Shown one piece after another: positions 32,737-44,077 of a DNA stretch of 64,000 nucleotides (position 1 is its first letter; each line of letters opens with the position of its first letter). Under the pieces are notes generated by a model. That model searched no databases, was not told where the DNA came from, and saw nothing but the letters and a program-made list of their open reading frames with translations. This DNA comes from Melampsora larici-populina 98AG31 (Eukaryota; Basidiomycota; Pucciniomycetes; Pucciniales; Melampsoraceae), in assembly GCF_000204055.1 (NCBI RefSeq), contig NW_006768787.1, positions 951,095 through 1,015,094 on the forward strand. The letters run 5' to 3'. The translations under genes were made by a program, and so were the position numbers.

Positions 32737-35675
32737 GTATCCTCAGGCTCACCTGGCGATTCTTCACGACTCCCTTCTACATCCACCACCTGATCTCCTA
32801 AAGACCCCCATCGGTAACGAGAAACCTCCTTGTTTTTGCGGTCTTGTAGAATGTGCTCTTGTAATGTGTTGGTACCCGTTAAAACGGTATCGGTAAACTG
32901 ACATTTGACGGTGGAAATTTTCGAAGTTATGTATTGATGATTCCAAGAGCGGATAAAGTTGGCGAGTGTCTGTTCTGATATTTGGTGGGAGTGATTCTGA
33001 AAAACCGGCTTAAGTCCGCTGCGAATTTTCAATTGTTGTATCAGCTGTCTTAGCTGAACATTGGGTGTTCAGCGTGGTAATGGAATAAATTGATTCATTA
33101 GTGTGAAAATGTAAAATCCGAGCAATGATTCACTGGAAAATGACATACAAATGTAATGTTGATTGACATAGCAATCAATTTTTCAATCTCTGTTCCATTA
33201 CTCTGGGTTAGAATCCCATCAGTATTCATCCAAAGAGTAACTGGAAAAATACTGAACACTGGTCACTCACAGTTTGGTTGAAATAATGTTTGAGCCAAAA
33301 ATTTTGGTACTCAAGCCAAAGATCATTTCCTACAAAGTGTCCTGGGCGCTGTCCAGATGGAATAAGAATACTGTGCAATATTACTTTTGCTAAAAGCGGA
33401 GGTAGGTCTTGTTCCACAAGGACAAGGAATCTTGTAAGATGTAAAGCATAACGCGGCAGGCCCTTCAAACCATGTGCCATCAAAGCCCACCGTTTCCACA
33501 TGAGCTTCAACCTACCAATATCACCTGCATGTGTGGCACTATCTGCTTCAACCACCGTGGCAAAATCACGAATCCGTAGCCTCAAATTATACCCCAAACT
33601 GTCACCTTTAGTTTTACACGACTTCAAAGAACCAGGGCTGCAAAAATTGTCGTAACATTTATTGATCACTTCCTGGGCAACACCTTCTTTTGAAAGGTCA
33701 GGAGGACTTTCATATTTTGACATGGTCGAGCTATATGTAATAGTTACAAATAAATATTAACAAATAGTCCAAATCTCGATCTGACATAATTAAACAAATT
33801 TTGCTCACGTTAAACAAGATACCAAAGTTGCAAAGTGAACGGAGTGGAGAGCTTTCATAACTGTCCCAAAATCCATGTTACAAGGTAGTTTAGATTGAGC
33901 ACCTTGCAATCCCCCCAAAGCCTGCCATGCTTTCCACGCCCCGGTGTCCTTAGAATCATGGGGATTACCCCAATGGTGAGATAGTATCCCTTGAGCGAGG
34001 TTCCACATGATATGGGATACACCGGGTATAGTCAAAACACTGCTGAGGGCCCCTACATCAGTACCGGCAGGACACCTTTTTTTTCGAAGACTCTCGATAT
34101 TTTGACACGTTCCAAGGTCGCCTTGGACAATTCGAACCCATTTTGACATCGCTTCAAGAGTGAGGCCGCATTGAGATGCAATTTCGTCGAATACCTGCGC
34201 AACCCCGTCTGCCGAGTTGTCGGCCGCGTCCATGAGGCTCATCAGGAACAAATGATGATCGTCCACTGGAATCGGGTCAACTGGAGGTGGCCTTGTTGCT
34301 AGTTTGGGCGAAGGAGTTGTTCCAGGTTTAAGTATATATTTGTACATGACCGTGGCTAGCTGACATTTCAAAGTTGACTCCCACTGGGTCATATCGCTGG
34401 CTTGATCTCGTAATGTATCCAACCGAATCGGAGTATTCTGAGCTTCGGCTAGAGTTTCATGGTAGTTTTTAAGGTGAGTGCTGGCATTATCTTTCGAGAT
34501 GTCTTTATCTAAGCATTTCGGTAAAAACTGAATATAGCCCAATGTCCCATGGAATAGATGGGACACAGTCTCTACACGGGTATTGTGAACCCTTTGTAAT
34601 ATATCGAAGTTGTCAATGCATATGATCGGGCTTATGCTATAAGACTGGGACATAATAGCTCGTAGAGAGGCCTCTCGCACGGTTCTGAGATGATTTAGAG
34701 CCCTTAATGCTGTATCGCGAGAACTGGACAGACCTAGAGTATTCAAGTATTGAAATACTCTATCAGACACTCCCGTCGCGATGAAAGTCAAAGCGTTGTG
34801 CAGCTGGAGCGCGTTATCCCGGTAATTAGACATGTACGAGATCATGCCGCATATTGTGGTCGCAACCTGAAGATATTTCAAACATAAGTTTGAGGACTGA
34901 TGATAAATAGTGAATTAGAAAAAGTACTTGCTAGATTTGCTCGGTCTCTTTCGGCAATGTGTTTGTCTTCTGGTACATACAACATTTCCTCATCATGACG
35001 GGCTTCCCTCTCACCAATGGTTTCAACAGTAAGACCTGAATCATCAATCGGTTCTGTTTCTGGAATTTCCTCTTCCAACGTGTCCCAAACGTTGCTGCGC
35101 GACGCGCCGGCCATTAGAGCTACACGATTATTTGCTCGAAGAGACATTTGATGATACATAAGGTTCCACAAAAAGGGCATTGATTCCCTGATTTTTTTAT
35201 CGCGCGCGTATAATTGACCAAGCTCAAAGAACTCGGTTGTGATCTTCTTTGAACTGTAAAAACTTCGAGGTTTGGACTCGATTTCGTGTTGAATCTGTTC
35301 CTGCGCCTATCACAACCACCATCAATAATAAATATATATGAGTAAAGACAAAAGAACGCGAAGAATGCTCACCTCAGTCAAAATGAATTTGCACCACGCA
35401 GCCCGGCCTTCCTCACTTTGGTGAGTGAGAGTCTTGATTGCACGCACAATCTGAAAAGTGGAATTTAGACCCCTTTCAATACCCCAGTATTGACGACTTT
35501 CTTTCAGAACTGGATTATCCGAACATAAAAAAGAGTAGAAGACCTCTTTAGCGTAGGTCTGATGTTGTTTTGCAGTAGTACATAGCTGCACGGCAATTGA
35601 CTCGATGAAGGGACGCTGTCGAATGTTTCTTTCTTGCTCGATGGGAGGACGCAGGCTGTTTTCTTGATGTTGCAT
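32733..35675 (-). CDS. DUF6589-like protein, candidate mobilisation protein (856 aa)
   Basis: Six exons join in frame: 35373-35675, 34932-35306, 33809-34866, 33271-33730, 33149-33202 and 32733-33053, giving 856 residues. Intron 2 is a GC-AG intron (donor GCAAGT) and the 18-residue exon 5 is easy to miss. Features recalled from the basidiomycete DUF6589 family: PFLWNL near residue 140, a Tyr/Asn-rich helix (SNYRDNALQLHNAL), an acidic IDNFDILQRV motif (about 309-320), FHGTLGYI shortly after, HAGDIGRLKLMW (about 647-658), RPGHFVGNDLWLEYQNFWLKH, and the SNGTEIE...LRQLIQQLK end. The function of the family is unknown. Its place as sole partner of a helicase inside TIRs suggests a transposase or nuclease role, with the conserved Asp residues as candidates (inference). 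Confidence 0.75.
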
Positions 35676-35993
35676 CTTTTCACAACGTTAAGTTCTGAAG
35701 GGCAGCCTCCCGCCCCCCTCAGTTGTCAAGCAACAACCTCTCACAATTTTTTTACCAATTTTTTGTGGTCCACACAAGGGCGCGCAACCACAAGAGCCCA
35801 TACATAACCCCACCGTGCTCAGCCTACTAACGAGGCAAAAATAAGACAAAACCCAAATAGGTTTTGCCCGGAATTTTGGAGTTTTGACCCCAATAATCAT
35901 TTCCGGGATTTTTGACTGACAAATACAGCTACACATACAATAAAGCTTACCACACATTCTGCAATCCTTGCTTCAGAGTAAACCACAAGTGTG
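35676..35993. promoter_or_regulatory. Promoter side of the DUF6589-like gene
   Basis: This 318-bp stretch between the start codon at 35675 and the right TIR should hold the promoter and leader of the minus-strand gene. No clear TATA box. Open frames crossing it show no recognisable domain. Confidence 0.35.
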
Positions 35994-36196
35994 TAGTACC
36001 AAAATATGTAGAACTCTTTGAAGAACAACATACGAGATATCTGGGACTTTTTGTGGAGAGGTGTTGAGGGAAAGTTGAAGAAAGTACTTAACAGTACTTA
36101 ATTCTTGGAAGTCCTCCGCCAAAAAACCCGAGTCTGCGGTAAGCCCCTCTCCGAGGTCGCGGACGCAGCCGCGGGAGAGGGGCTTAGTTAAGCTTA
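35994..36196 (-). repeat. Right TIR with internal GC-rich hairpin
   Basis: Inverted copy of 29695-29897, with the same hairpin (36141-36152 with 36174-36185). Differences from the left copy cluster just inside the hairpin (around 36120-36140) and near the inner end. It ends AAGCTTA, followed directly by CTGATTCCT (36197-36205). Confidence 0.9.
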
Positions 36197-36205
36197 CTGA
36201 TTCCT

Positions 36206-36559
36206 ACATGATCGTTGACTATCGAGTGGTGATCCTTGATTTCAACTTCTCAAGTGTGATTGTTTTCGAAATTTGATCGTTAGACTTCTTTAATGAAAAC
36301 CTTCAGTTGGATTTCATTGTTCCTGATCAAAACTCAACCTCCCCTTTCAAAGAAAGGAAGCAAGTGCCCAAAATGTAAAAATCGGAATATGATCGAACTG
36401 TTCTTCAAAAAGATTGTTCACTCTAAAAGAAACCATTCACCTTTAACCTCCCTTATCAAAGGATCCCTTTGACAAACGATTGTCATCAATCTTGAAGACA
36501 GTCAATCTAATCCCTTACAACAAACCTCCAACCATCAACCGTTTCAATCAACAATCAAG
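36206..36559 (+). promoter_or_regulatory. Upstream region of the formin gene
   Basis: AT-rich leader and promoter of the formin. CT- and CAA-rich tracts (AAACCTCCAACCATCAACC near 36525) directly precede the ATG at 36560. The RecQ/DUF6589 element ends here, so any promoter elements further upstream were displaced by 6.5 kb. Confidence 0.4.
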
Positions 36560-39500
36560 ATGCCTTCACGTACTAGAATCGTCAGTGAACCGATAGTGAT
36601 AACTGAAAAACCAATCGCTAGCCAATTTATACCAGCGTGGGCTACAAATAGACCTCCAAGTCACGTTCATTCTCAGCGAAATCGATCATCGCAAATTCCT
36701 ATACCTGAGATACCTGAATCACCTTTACATCCTCATTCGACTTCTTCTATTCCTAAAACCACTCGTACAAATTCTGATCGACGCCATCATAAAGCAGCCG
36801 CTTCTATCTCTGGTAGAATTTCCTATAGTCTTCCACCTATTTCTCAAACTATGGCTCAAGAGAAAAGTACCAAGTCGGGATATTGGCTTTCTATATGGAA
36901 TTCAGAAGATAAACCGGAAAAATTTAATTTCATCTCTCTTGAAAGTTGTCTTAAAGACTTGAAAAAGAACTTGAAAAAGCATGGGTAAGTCGATCTTTCG
37001 ATTTTTGTGTTTCCATTTTCTCTTTTATCTGTTTATTTGGAAAACTTGGCTGATGTTTTGGAGCGGAATTAATATAGAATTTCCAACGAAAGTGTCAGCA
37101 GATTGAGAGATTTACATGCTAAACTATCTGGTCAACTGAGAGATTCTTTGGGAGGTTTGGAGAAGTTTGGAATTGATAGTGAAGGAATAAATTTATTACA
37201 AGAACTGTTGTCAGAAAGTTTAGGTGTCGAAAGGTAAAATATTTTGATACAAGGTTTCTACGATGATGCCAATCAGTTGATTTTGTTTAACATTTTTTGA
37301 AAATTGTCAAAAGTTCTAATCCTCAAGATATAAGTGAAACTCGAAATTTGTTTCTTTATCAGATCACACGATGTTTAAGGGACATTGTTAACATTCCAGT
37401 AAAACATCCCTTCTTACCAATATAATATTGGATCCTACGACTGATTTATGCTTTTTGTTCACAGATCGGATTAAACATGTTTTTGGATCATCCTACTTTG
37501 ATACACACCCTTGCTCGGACACTCTTGAGTTCATCGTGCAAAGCAAGAACTCAAGCTGCAGATATCCTCACAGGACTTTGTTTGTTAGAAGCTCAACCTC
37601 AAGTTATAAACAGTCTCATAAACATGAATAACGGAAACCCAAATTTATCTCGTTATAAAGCTCTGAATAAAAGTTTTAATACTCAATTTGACGAAGATGA
37701 ACTAGGTTTAACAGAAATAGATGGGATGAATTCACTTTGGATCTATAGAACTGCTACCTTAGCATTGTGTAATGCGATTGTCAATTCGTTTCATGACCTA
37801 TCAGATCGGATGGAGTTCAGAGAATTTATCTATGAAGATGGTTTAACTGAAGTACTCATTGTAAGAGCTTTTTCTCTTTCAATTTCAGACCTCCCTTCGA
37901 GTTCACGGGATTGGGCAAGAATTAAAGCAGTGCTTTCCTTTTTATTCTTTTTGTTGCGGGGGAAATGTGAAATGTGTTTCTTCTCTAGAGATTAGATAAT
38001 CTTGGTACACCTCAATCATTTGATTCTCAACTTCGACTTTGGATTGAATCCCGAGAGAATGATAAATTATATGAAGCTCGTTTATTAATTCATGAAGCAA
38101 ACAATCAGACTCCTTCAAAGTAATGTTCTAGCTCTCTCTCTTTTTGATTTTTGAAGCTCACTCTTATCACCCCAATCTTTATATTTATTTTTACATTTTG
38201 TTGTAGAGATGATGATGTATTCTTGACACCTGTCAAGGATTCTAGAAGTGAATCAGCGAGCTCAAAACTAACTCGTGACATTAGGTGAGTCATCTCTTTC
38301 ACATCAAAGGTGTGAAAACAAAACTGATGATGTCTTCGGGTAGAAACATCAATATTGAAAATGAAGATTGGCAAAGATTGATTGACAAAGTTTGGAATGG
38401 ATTTAGAAAAATCAACAATAAAGATCAAGAAGACAAGGTTAAAAATTGGCTATATGGATTAAACCTGATACTGAATGGAGGAGATGGTTTAACAGAGTTG
38501 AAAAGATCTAGAGAATTGATCTTTGATCCGATTTTTAGTTTATTGATGGAAGTTGAAAAATATATCGAAAGGTTTTTAGATCTGGTCAGTCTTTTAGAGC
38601 TCGCTTCTTTGGATGAAAAAATGAAATATCCGACATGGCTTATTTCTGTTTGATAGCATCTTGACCAATCTTATGAGGTTCACCAATTTCGAAAGCAATT
38701 TAGAGATTATAGCGAAAGTCCCATTCATTCAGTAAGTGACTAAAACTTTTCTTTGTACCTTTTCGTAATTCTTTGAGTTGAACCCCTTCTTGATATTTAT
38801 TCTTAGTTTCAGTCATCTTCTAATGATTTAAATTCCAAATCGCATTCATCACTATGCACCCAGTCAGTACATCGAATTTTTCTGCCCTCTTTCTTCCTGA
38901 TGTGGGTTGAAGATTTTCTGATGCATCATTTTCACATTAGGGTTGTGAATGAGAAGGTTACTTCAGAGATGGAATTTAAAAACAAGTTTCCACCCCCACC
39001 ACCACCACCACCACCACCACCGCCTCCTCTTCCCGTCACCATTTCAGGTTCAGCTCCTCCTCCTCCTCCGCCTCCTCCGCCTCCCCCTCCTCCTACAGCA
39101 CCAAGAGCTCCTATGCCACCACCACCTCCTCCTCCTCCCCCGGTCCAATCCTTTAGGAGCAATCAATCTCTGAAAGATGAAAACAGTCTCCAAGGACATT
39201 GCACGTTTGCTCTGCCTACTTCATTGCCCGGCTTACCTACTCCAAGGATCCGTCTAAACGAGCCTGATGAATTAGCCCAAAAGCCCGAATCAGCTGCTGA
39301 ACAAGGTAGTGACTGATAAATCTGAATCTATTGTTTGGAGAGCGGGGATGCTGAAGCCCCTTGACATTTTCAAATCTAAAACAGTACCTACTAAGAATGA
39401 AGCTATAACAAAGATGAAGGTGAGATTCATTTACAGAACTGACAGATAATCGACACAGTGAACTAATCCATTAAATAAACTTTACATATATCACGCTAGC

Positions 39501-41650
39501 CATTCTTTTGGAACAAACTTACTATGCCTCCCCAAGATATCAGAACGACGATTTGGAATTATGATGAAAAGATGGTTCCAGCATCGAAAGAAATCCGGGA
39601 ATTATTGAAAGATTTCCAATATTCAGTTCAACCTCATTATCAATCTAAGACCCAGACAAAACAAACAGTTACTACGACACGCTTATCACTAGATAGAGCA
39701 AATAAGATTGGTTGGTGAGATCCTATGGAGTTATCTTTTCATTAAAAATCTGAAAGTATACTCATAAAGAATGATCTGAATGTGTGTTGAAAAATCAATC
39801 TAGCCATTTTTCTTGCCGGGATTAAATTAGATAATAAAGATATCAGGCAAGCGATTTTGTCTCTGCGTGATAGGGACTTGACCTTAGAAACATTGAAATC
39901 ACTTAGACATTACTCACCTACACCTCAAGAAGTAAGTCTTTTTTTCATGATCATATAGAAATCATACTTACTGAGCCAAATCAAACAAATGGGTACAGAT
40001 TCAGGCGATCGAGTCTTTTGAAGGGGCAAAGACAACGCTTTCGACTGCTGATCAATACGTTATGAAAGTAAGAATCTTACTCTATAGCGAGGGATGTCGA
40101 GTCTCTAAAAGATCCAACTGTTTTAGGTGATGGATATTCCAAGACTGCAGCATCGACTTACAACTATGATTTATCGCCGTCGATTTGTGGACGAGATTAA
40201 TGACCTTGGACCGGAGTTGGGGGTTTTGAGAAGTGCGACCGCCGAAGTCCAAAGATCATCAAAGCTCAAGAGAATTATGTTGGTAAGGTGCCTTCTCACG
40301 CGAAATAAATGTGATAAGAATGCTGTCAAAAAAAGGCATCACTGATGGAAGAGTGAATTTAATTTTTTCTTTATAAATTAGTATGTTCTAGAGTTTGGAA
40401 ATATACTGAATTCGTCTACTTTTAGAGGTAATGCGCCAGGATTTGAAATCTCCGCTCTTTCAAAGGTATGTGATTTAATTTTTTGAAAAAAGTTTCCATC
40501 ATTTCTGACCCTGAACTTTTTTTCTTCTTTTCGGAAATTTTCAAAATCTCAAGCTTAGAGAAACAAGATCGAATTTAAAAGGAGAATGCAGGAATAGTTT
40601 AATCCATTATATAGCTAGGTATTTAAAAAAGCATGAAGAGGAATGTATCTCTTTAAATGATGAACTTCCTCATCTTGATCCAGCATCAAGAAGTAAGTAG
40701 ATTTATCTTATTTTTTTCATCTTACTCGTTGAGCTTGATATTCTTGGAATTATTTTGGATTTGAAAGTTTCATTTTCAGAAGTATTGGGAGCCGTTAAGA
40801 ATATGTTAATCGGGATGACGCAAGCAAAGGAAGAACTTGAGATCATGAGCTCAAATAAAGAACTTCTGGGTGGAGACCGTTTCATACCTGAGATGAAGGT
40901 AATCAAAAATATTTTGGAACTAAAGAGAAACGTGTCATGTAGTATTGGGATACTAATTGGACATGTCCTTGCACTTTTTCACTTAGTTATTTATCGAAAA
41001 TGGGGAACCAATGATCGAAGCTCTTGAGAAGAGCACGATTGAATTAAAGAATGAACTTTCCCAAATGATTAAATATCTTGGTCAAGATGCAGTAACCAGA
41101 GCTGAGGATATCTTTGGAGCGCTTTCTACGTTTAAATCAAGTTTGGCAGTCAGTTTTTTTCGTTTTTTCCTTGCTTTTACATGCTGGTCAGTTGTGGAAT
41201 TGAAGATGAATTCTTGTGAATAGCAAGCAGTCGAAGACGTAATGGATTGGGAAGAAGAAGAAGTAATAAACGACGATGCTTTAGACCATCCCAAACCCGA
41301 TGAGAACATCAATTCGGTTGAAATCTTGGCAGCAATTGTACGTCCAGTTTGATTGCTTCACTTGTCATGAACCCTTAAAACTCAAAAATTCCTTACTCTT
41401 CGTATCTTAGTACCAAGAGCACAAAACACCCAACAGACATGCCAAAGATCGAAGTTCAGCTTCTTCTATCAGTAGTGCTCGTAAACTATTGTTTGGAAAC
41501 GGTGGAGTTGATACGGCTGTACGCGATTCAAGGTCAGGAGGATCAATATTAAGAACTGGATCTATCACTACTCGACATCGACATTTAAGAGATGAGATCA
41601 GTCCGACTAGAAATCAAAGTCCTGGTTCTAAAATTTTCTTAACTAAGTAA
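36560..41650 (+). CDS. Formin (Bni1/SepA-type actin nucleator)
   Basis: Multi-exon gene. Exons I can join: 36560-36984, 37078-37233, 37314-37398, 37465-37860, 37989-38119, 38207-38284, 38344-38584, 38657-38731, 38807-38862, 38941 on, to 39419, 39500-39710, 39804-39931, 39999-40067, 40127-40282, 40382-40465, 40554-40692, 40780-40898, 40987-41148, 41224-41337 and 41411-41650. The N-terminal GTPase-binding/FH3 region includes GLNMFLDHPTLIHTL. FH1 is three polyproline runs (about 38985-39145). FH2 begins near PFFWNKLTMP and holds SLDRANKI..AIFLAG, VLEFGNILN and RGNAPGF. A basic DAD-like tail (RHRHLRDE) ends it. A frame change between 39,150 and 39,306 implies one more intron that I could not place. 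Formins nucleate actin cables at hyphal tips and septa. Confidence 0.88.
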
Positions 41651-43118
41651 ACCATCTTCAGTTGTTTATTTTTGCTTTTTTCAACTTGAAAAATTAATGT
41701 CATTCTCGAGCACTTGGAAAATATCATGAATGGGTGATTTGATTGAAATTGATATTTATATCTCTAAATACATTGTGTAAATTGGATGATGAGTGCTTGC
41801 TTGTATGTGCAGCACATTCAAGCCAATCATGGGTTGAAGTTATGCGTGAATGATTTCATCAAGCAAGAACCTGGGTGATTTATCGTGTAAACTGTTTTAA
41901 AAATCTTTTTTTCCAAATCCTCACACTTGGTATTCGGCAAGGACTTTCTAAAATCATTGAACGAAAGCATATTGTTCTGACTATGTAGTGTGAACACCAC
42001 ATCACACCAAAGGGCAGTCCAACATCATTTGATTCAATCGTCCCTCTTTTCCATCTCTCTGTACTTTTTCGCACTTGATGAAACTTCTGAACCCTGATTT
42101 GAATCTGGTAATCATGATTGTGACATTGTTTGCACCGCCCAAACTTTCACCTTGACAACTATGCCTCTAGAATGCAAGATGAAGGTGCCAAACTTTCTAT
42201 TGCGAATCCTTGTTCTCCTAAACTTAACTAAGCCCCTCTTCCGACGCGGCCTCGTCCTGCTTATTGTTCTCCCTACTCAATAAAAAGGGGATCGTATTTT
42301 TGCCGCTATACACGTCGACTATAACACTCTCTGTTAACAGTGTCGGATGAGCAATTGGGTCCACAGCATCATGCAGTATTTAAAAGTCTGTTTTTAAAGC
42401 CTCAACTCAACCCCACTTATGAGCTCTCAATCTTGGTTGTGTACGACGTGGTCTTCCACAAATGTTTCACTGTTAAATCCGCCTGATATAAGCTTACTTC
42501 ATTAAAAGGCGGTGCACCCATCAATGTATACGAGTCAAAAAGATCCCTTCAAACATATACATCTACCGCCCGAATCACTGGTGAGCATGAACCTCCAAGT
42601 GACGTGATGTTTACATATGTAGATCCAAGATCTTGAGCTGACCTCCGCGCAATAATCCCTCGGCGGAAAGGGCCGATCGACTTCCTGGACCTTTGACATA
42701 CGCCTGTTTTTACAAACTCGGCCACATTTATGCATGACGAAAAAAGAAGTACAGATCCTTGCCCCCATAATGGGACAAATTGGAACCCAAGGGCATCGCA
42801 GTACAATACTGGGTTCGAGCGCAGCTGGATATCAATGTCGAATCCCAAAGCGAGCGGTGCATTTATTCCGAAAAGCGTGTGTATTCAGGGTACATTTTTA
42901 CAAAGTCCCTCCAGATGTCCATTTCAAGCTGTCCATCTGATCCCATCTTGAGGTCCAACACGGTCGGTCGAGATTTTGAACAGTAGAAAATCACAGTTAG
43001 TCATTCATGTGATCACGTTGATTCCGTATTGCAAGTAAAAAATTGAGTGAGTCGGAGTGGAGCCACAGGAACGCGATACTTGGGATGGGGGAGTGTTCAG
43101 GATGGCAGCAAGAAAGGA
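41651..43118. other. Intergenic region with a relic transposon end
   Basis: Overlapping short ORFs on both strands at 42,535-42,990 have no recognisable domain or splice pattern. The only structured element is the TIR relic at 42223. Confidence 0.4.
42223..42250 (+). repeat. Relic end related to the RecQ/DUF6589 element TIR
   Basis: CTTAACTAAGCCCCTCT (42223-42239) is identical to 29699-29715 of the left TIR, then CCGACGCGGC replaces the hairpin loop. No opposite end is nearby, so this is a solo fragment or the end of a diverged family member. Confidence 0.65.
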
Positions 43119-43126
43119 TATAAAAG
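43119..43126 (+). promoter_or_regulatory. TATA box of the secreted-protein gene
   Basis: TATAAAAG lies 139 bp upstream of the ATG at 43265, followed by pyrimidine-rich DNA. It is a rare clear TATA box in this window and suggests strong, regulated transcription. Confidence 0.6.
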
Positions 43127-43264
43127 GACGATGGAATGTCCCATTTTGCCTCTTCCCTCATTCGATACAAATCCATCTGCTAGAGACATCTTTCCATCCC
43201 AATTTATCATATCACTATCATTTGCATTTCAACGCGCTACTTCGTCTCATCAAAAATCTTCAAC

Positions 43265-44077
43265 ATGTTTAACATCGCAAAAGTTTTGGTCTTATTGGCA
43301 GTCGCCTCTGTGACTATTGCCAATCCGCTCAACAACTCAATCAAATGTGATAAAGATGCAGCTCATAAGGGAAAAATTGAGCTTCACGACTGCGAATTGT
43401 AAGGCGTTTGACAACTTTTTGAACAGGATGACTTCGAATATACTGATAGATACTTATTATTATGACAATTTATTACAAATTCTAGAGTCTTAAACAAGTA
43501 TCAACAAAAAGGTCAATGGATCGTTGATAACAAATCTTCAAACCGTAAGAGTTGTTACGGCTGCCAAGTAAGTAAAGCTGGATAATCTAAATGCGTTTGA
43601 TTAATTTCCTCCAAATTGATCCCTTATCTTTTTCTGCTAGGTTGTCTTTGAAACAAAAGATGGTCGTGATATTGCCATGTAGGTCGTAGTTGATAGACAT
43701 CCAAGTCACCCTTGGACTAATAATCTTTATTTGAAACAACACAGCCCGAGAGATGTTGCTTGGAAGGCGCTTAAAGATGTCCTCGGCACTTGCCACTCTC
43801 ATGTACGTATCAGGATTTATCCTTTCCTCACATGCCTATCAATTCACCAACATGAAAAACTTCAAATTCACAGGCAGGCACCACTTGGATTCCTCAAGAC
43901 TCAGTAAAACCGCAAGTCCAATATGATGACGAACCTCACATTGATCATGAGGTTAGTGTACATGATGAAACATCATACACTGGTTACACTAGCCATGGAT
44001 CACTCGTGGTGACTGTTCGTAACGGGTTCGGAAAAGAATGTGATGATGGAACTGGTGCTTGGTACAAAACTGACTGA
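43265..44077 (+). CDS. Small secreted cysteine-containing protein, effector candidate (171 aa)
   Basis: Exons 43265-43398, 43486-43567, 43641-43678, 43745-43802 and 43874-44077 join in frame with GT-AG introns to 171 residues. The first 19 residues (MFNIAKVLVLLAVASVTIA) form a classic signal peptide with a likely cut before NPL. The mature part is about 150 residues, with six cysteines (IKC, HDC, SCYGC, TCH, ECD) and no membrane segment. Short size, cysteines, export and a multi-intron structure fit rust secreted proteins expressed in planta, but no known domain was recognised. A TATA box lies upstream. It could also be a cell-wall or housekeeping secreted protein. Confidence 0.75.

Larger units (their letters stand above)
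29695..36196. mobile_element. 6.5-kb TIR element carrying RecQ-like helicase and DUF6589-like gene
   Basis: Terminal inverted repeats of 203 bp each (29695-29897 and 35994-36196) are near-identical. They are flanked by a perfect direct repeat CTGATTCCT (29686-29694 and 36197-36205), a 9-bp target duplication (10 bp if one terminal base is assigned differently). Between them are only two genes, a RecQ-like helicase (plus) and a DUF6589-like protein (minus), convergent. No known transposase, integrase or RT is present. TIR plus TSD shows it moved as a unit. The size, the 9-bp duplication and the gene pair do not match a named superfamily that I know of. Near-identical TIRs and intact ORFs suggest recent insertion. 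Confidence 0.85.

Noticed and set aside
35688..35957. Cys-rich ORF between the DUF6589-like gene and the right TIR
   Set aside because: Out of frame with the gene, no family signature, and it overlaps the expected promoter.
38932..39162. Glycine-rich ORF on the minus strand
   Set aside because: Antisense of the formin polyproline FH1 region.
42535..42990. Overlapping ORFs of 70-100 codons on both strands
   Set aside because: No recognisable motif, no splice pattern, and equal openness on both strands suggests chance.
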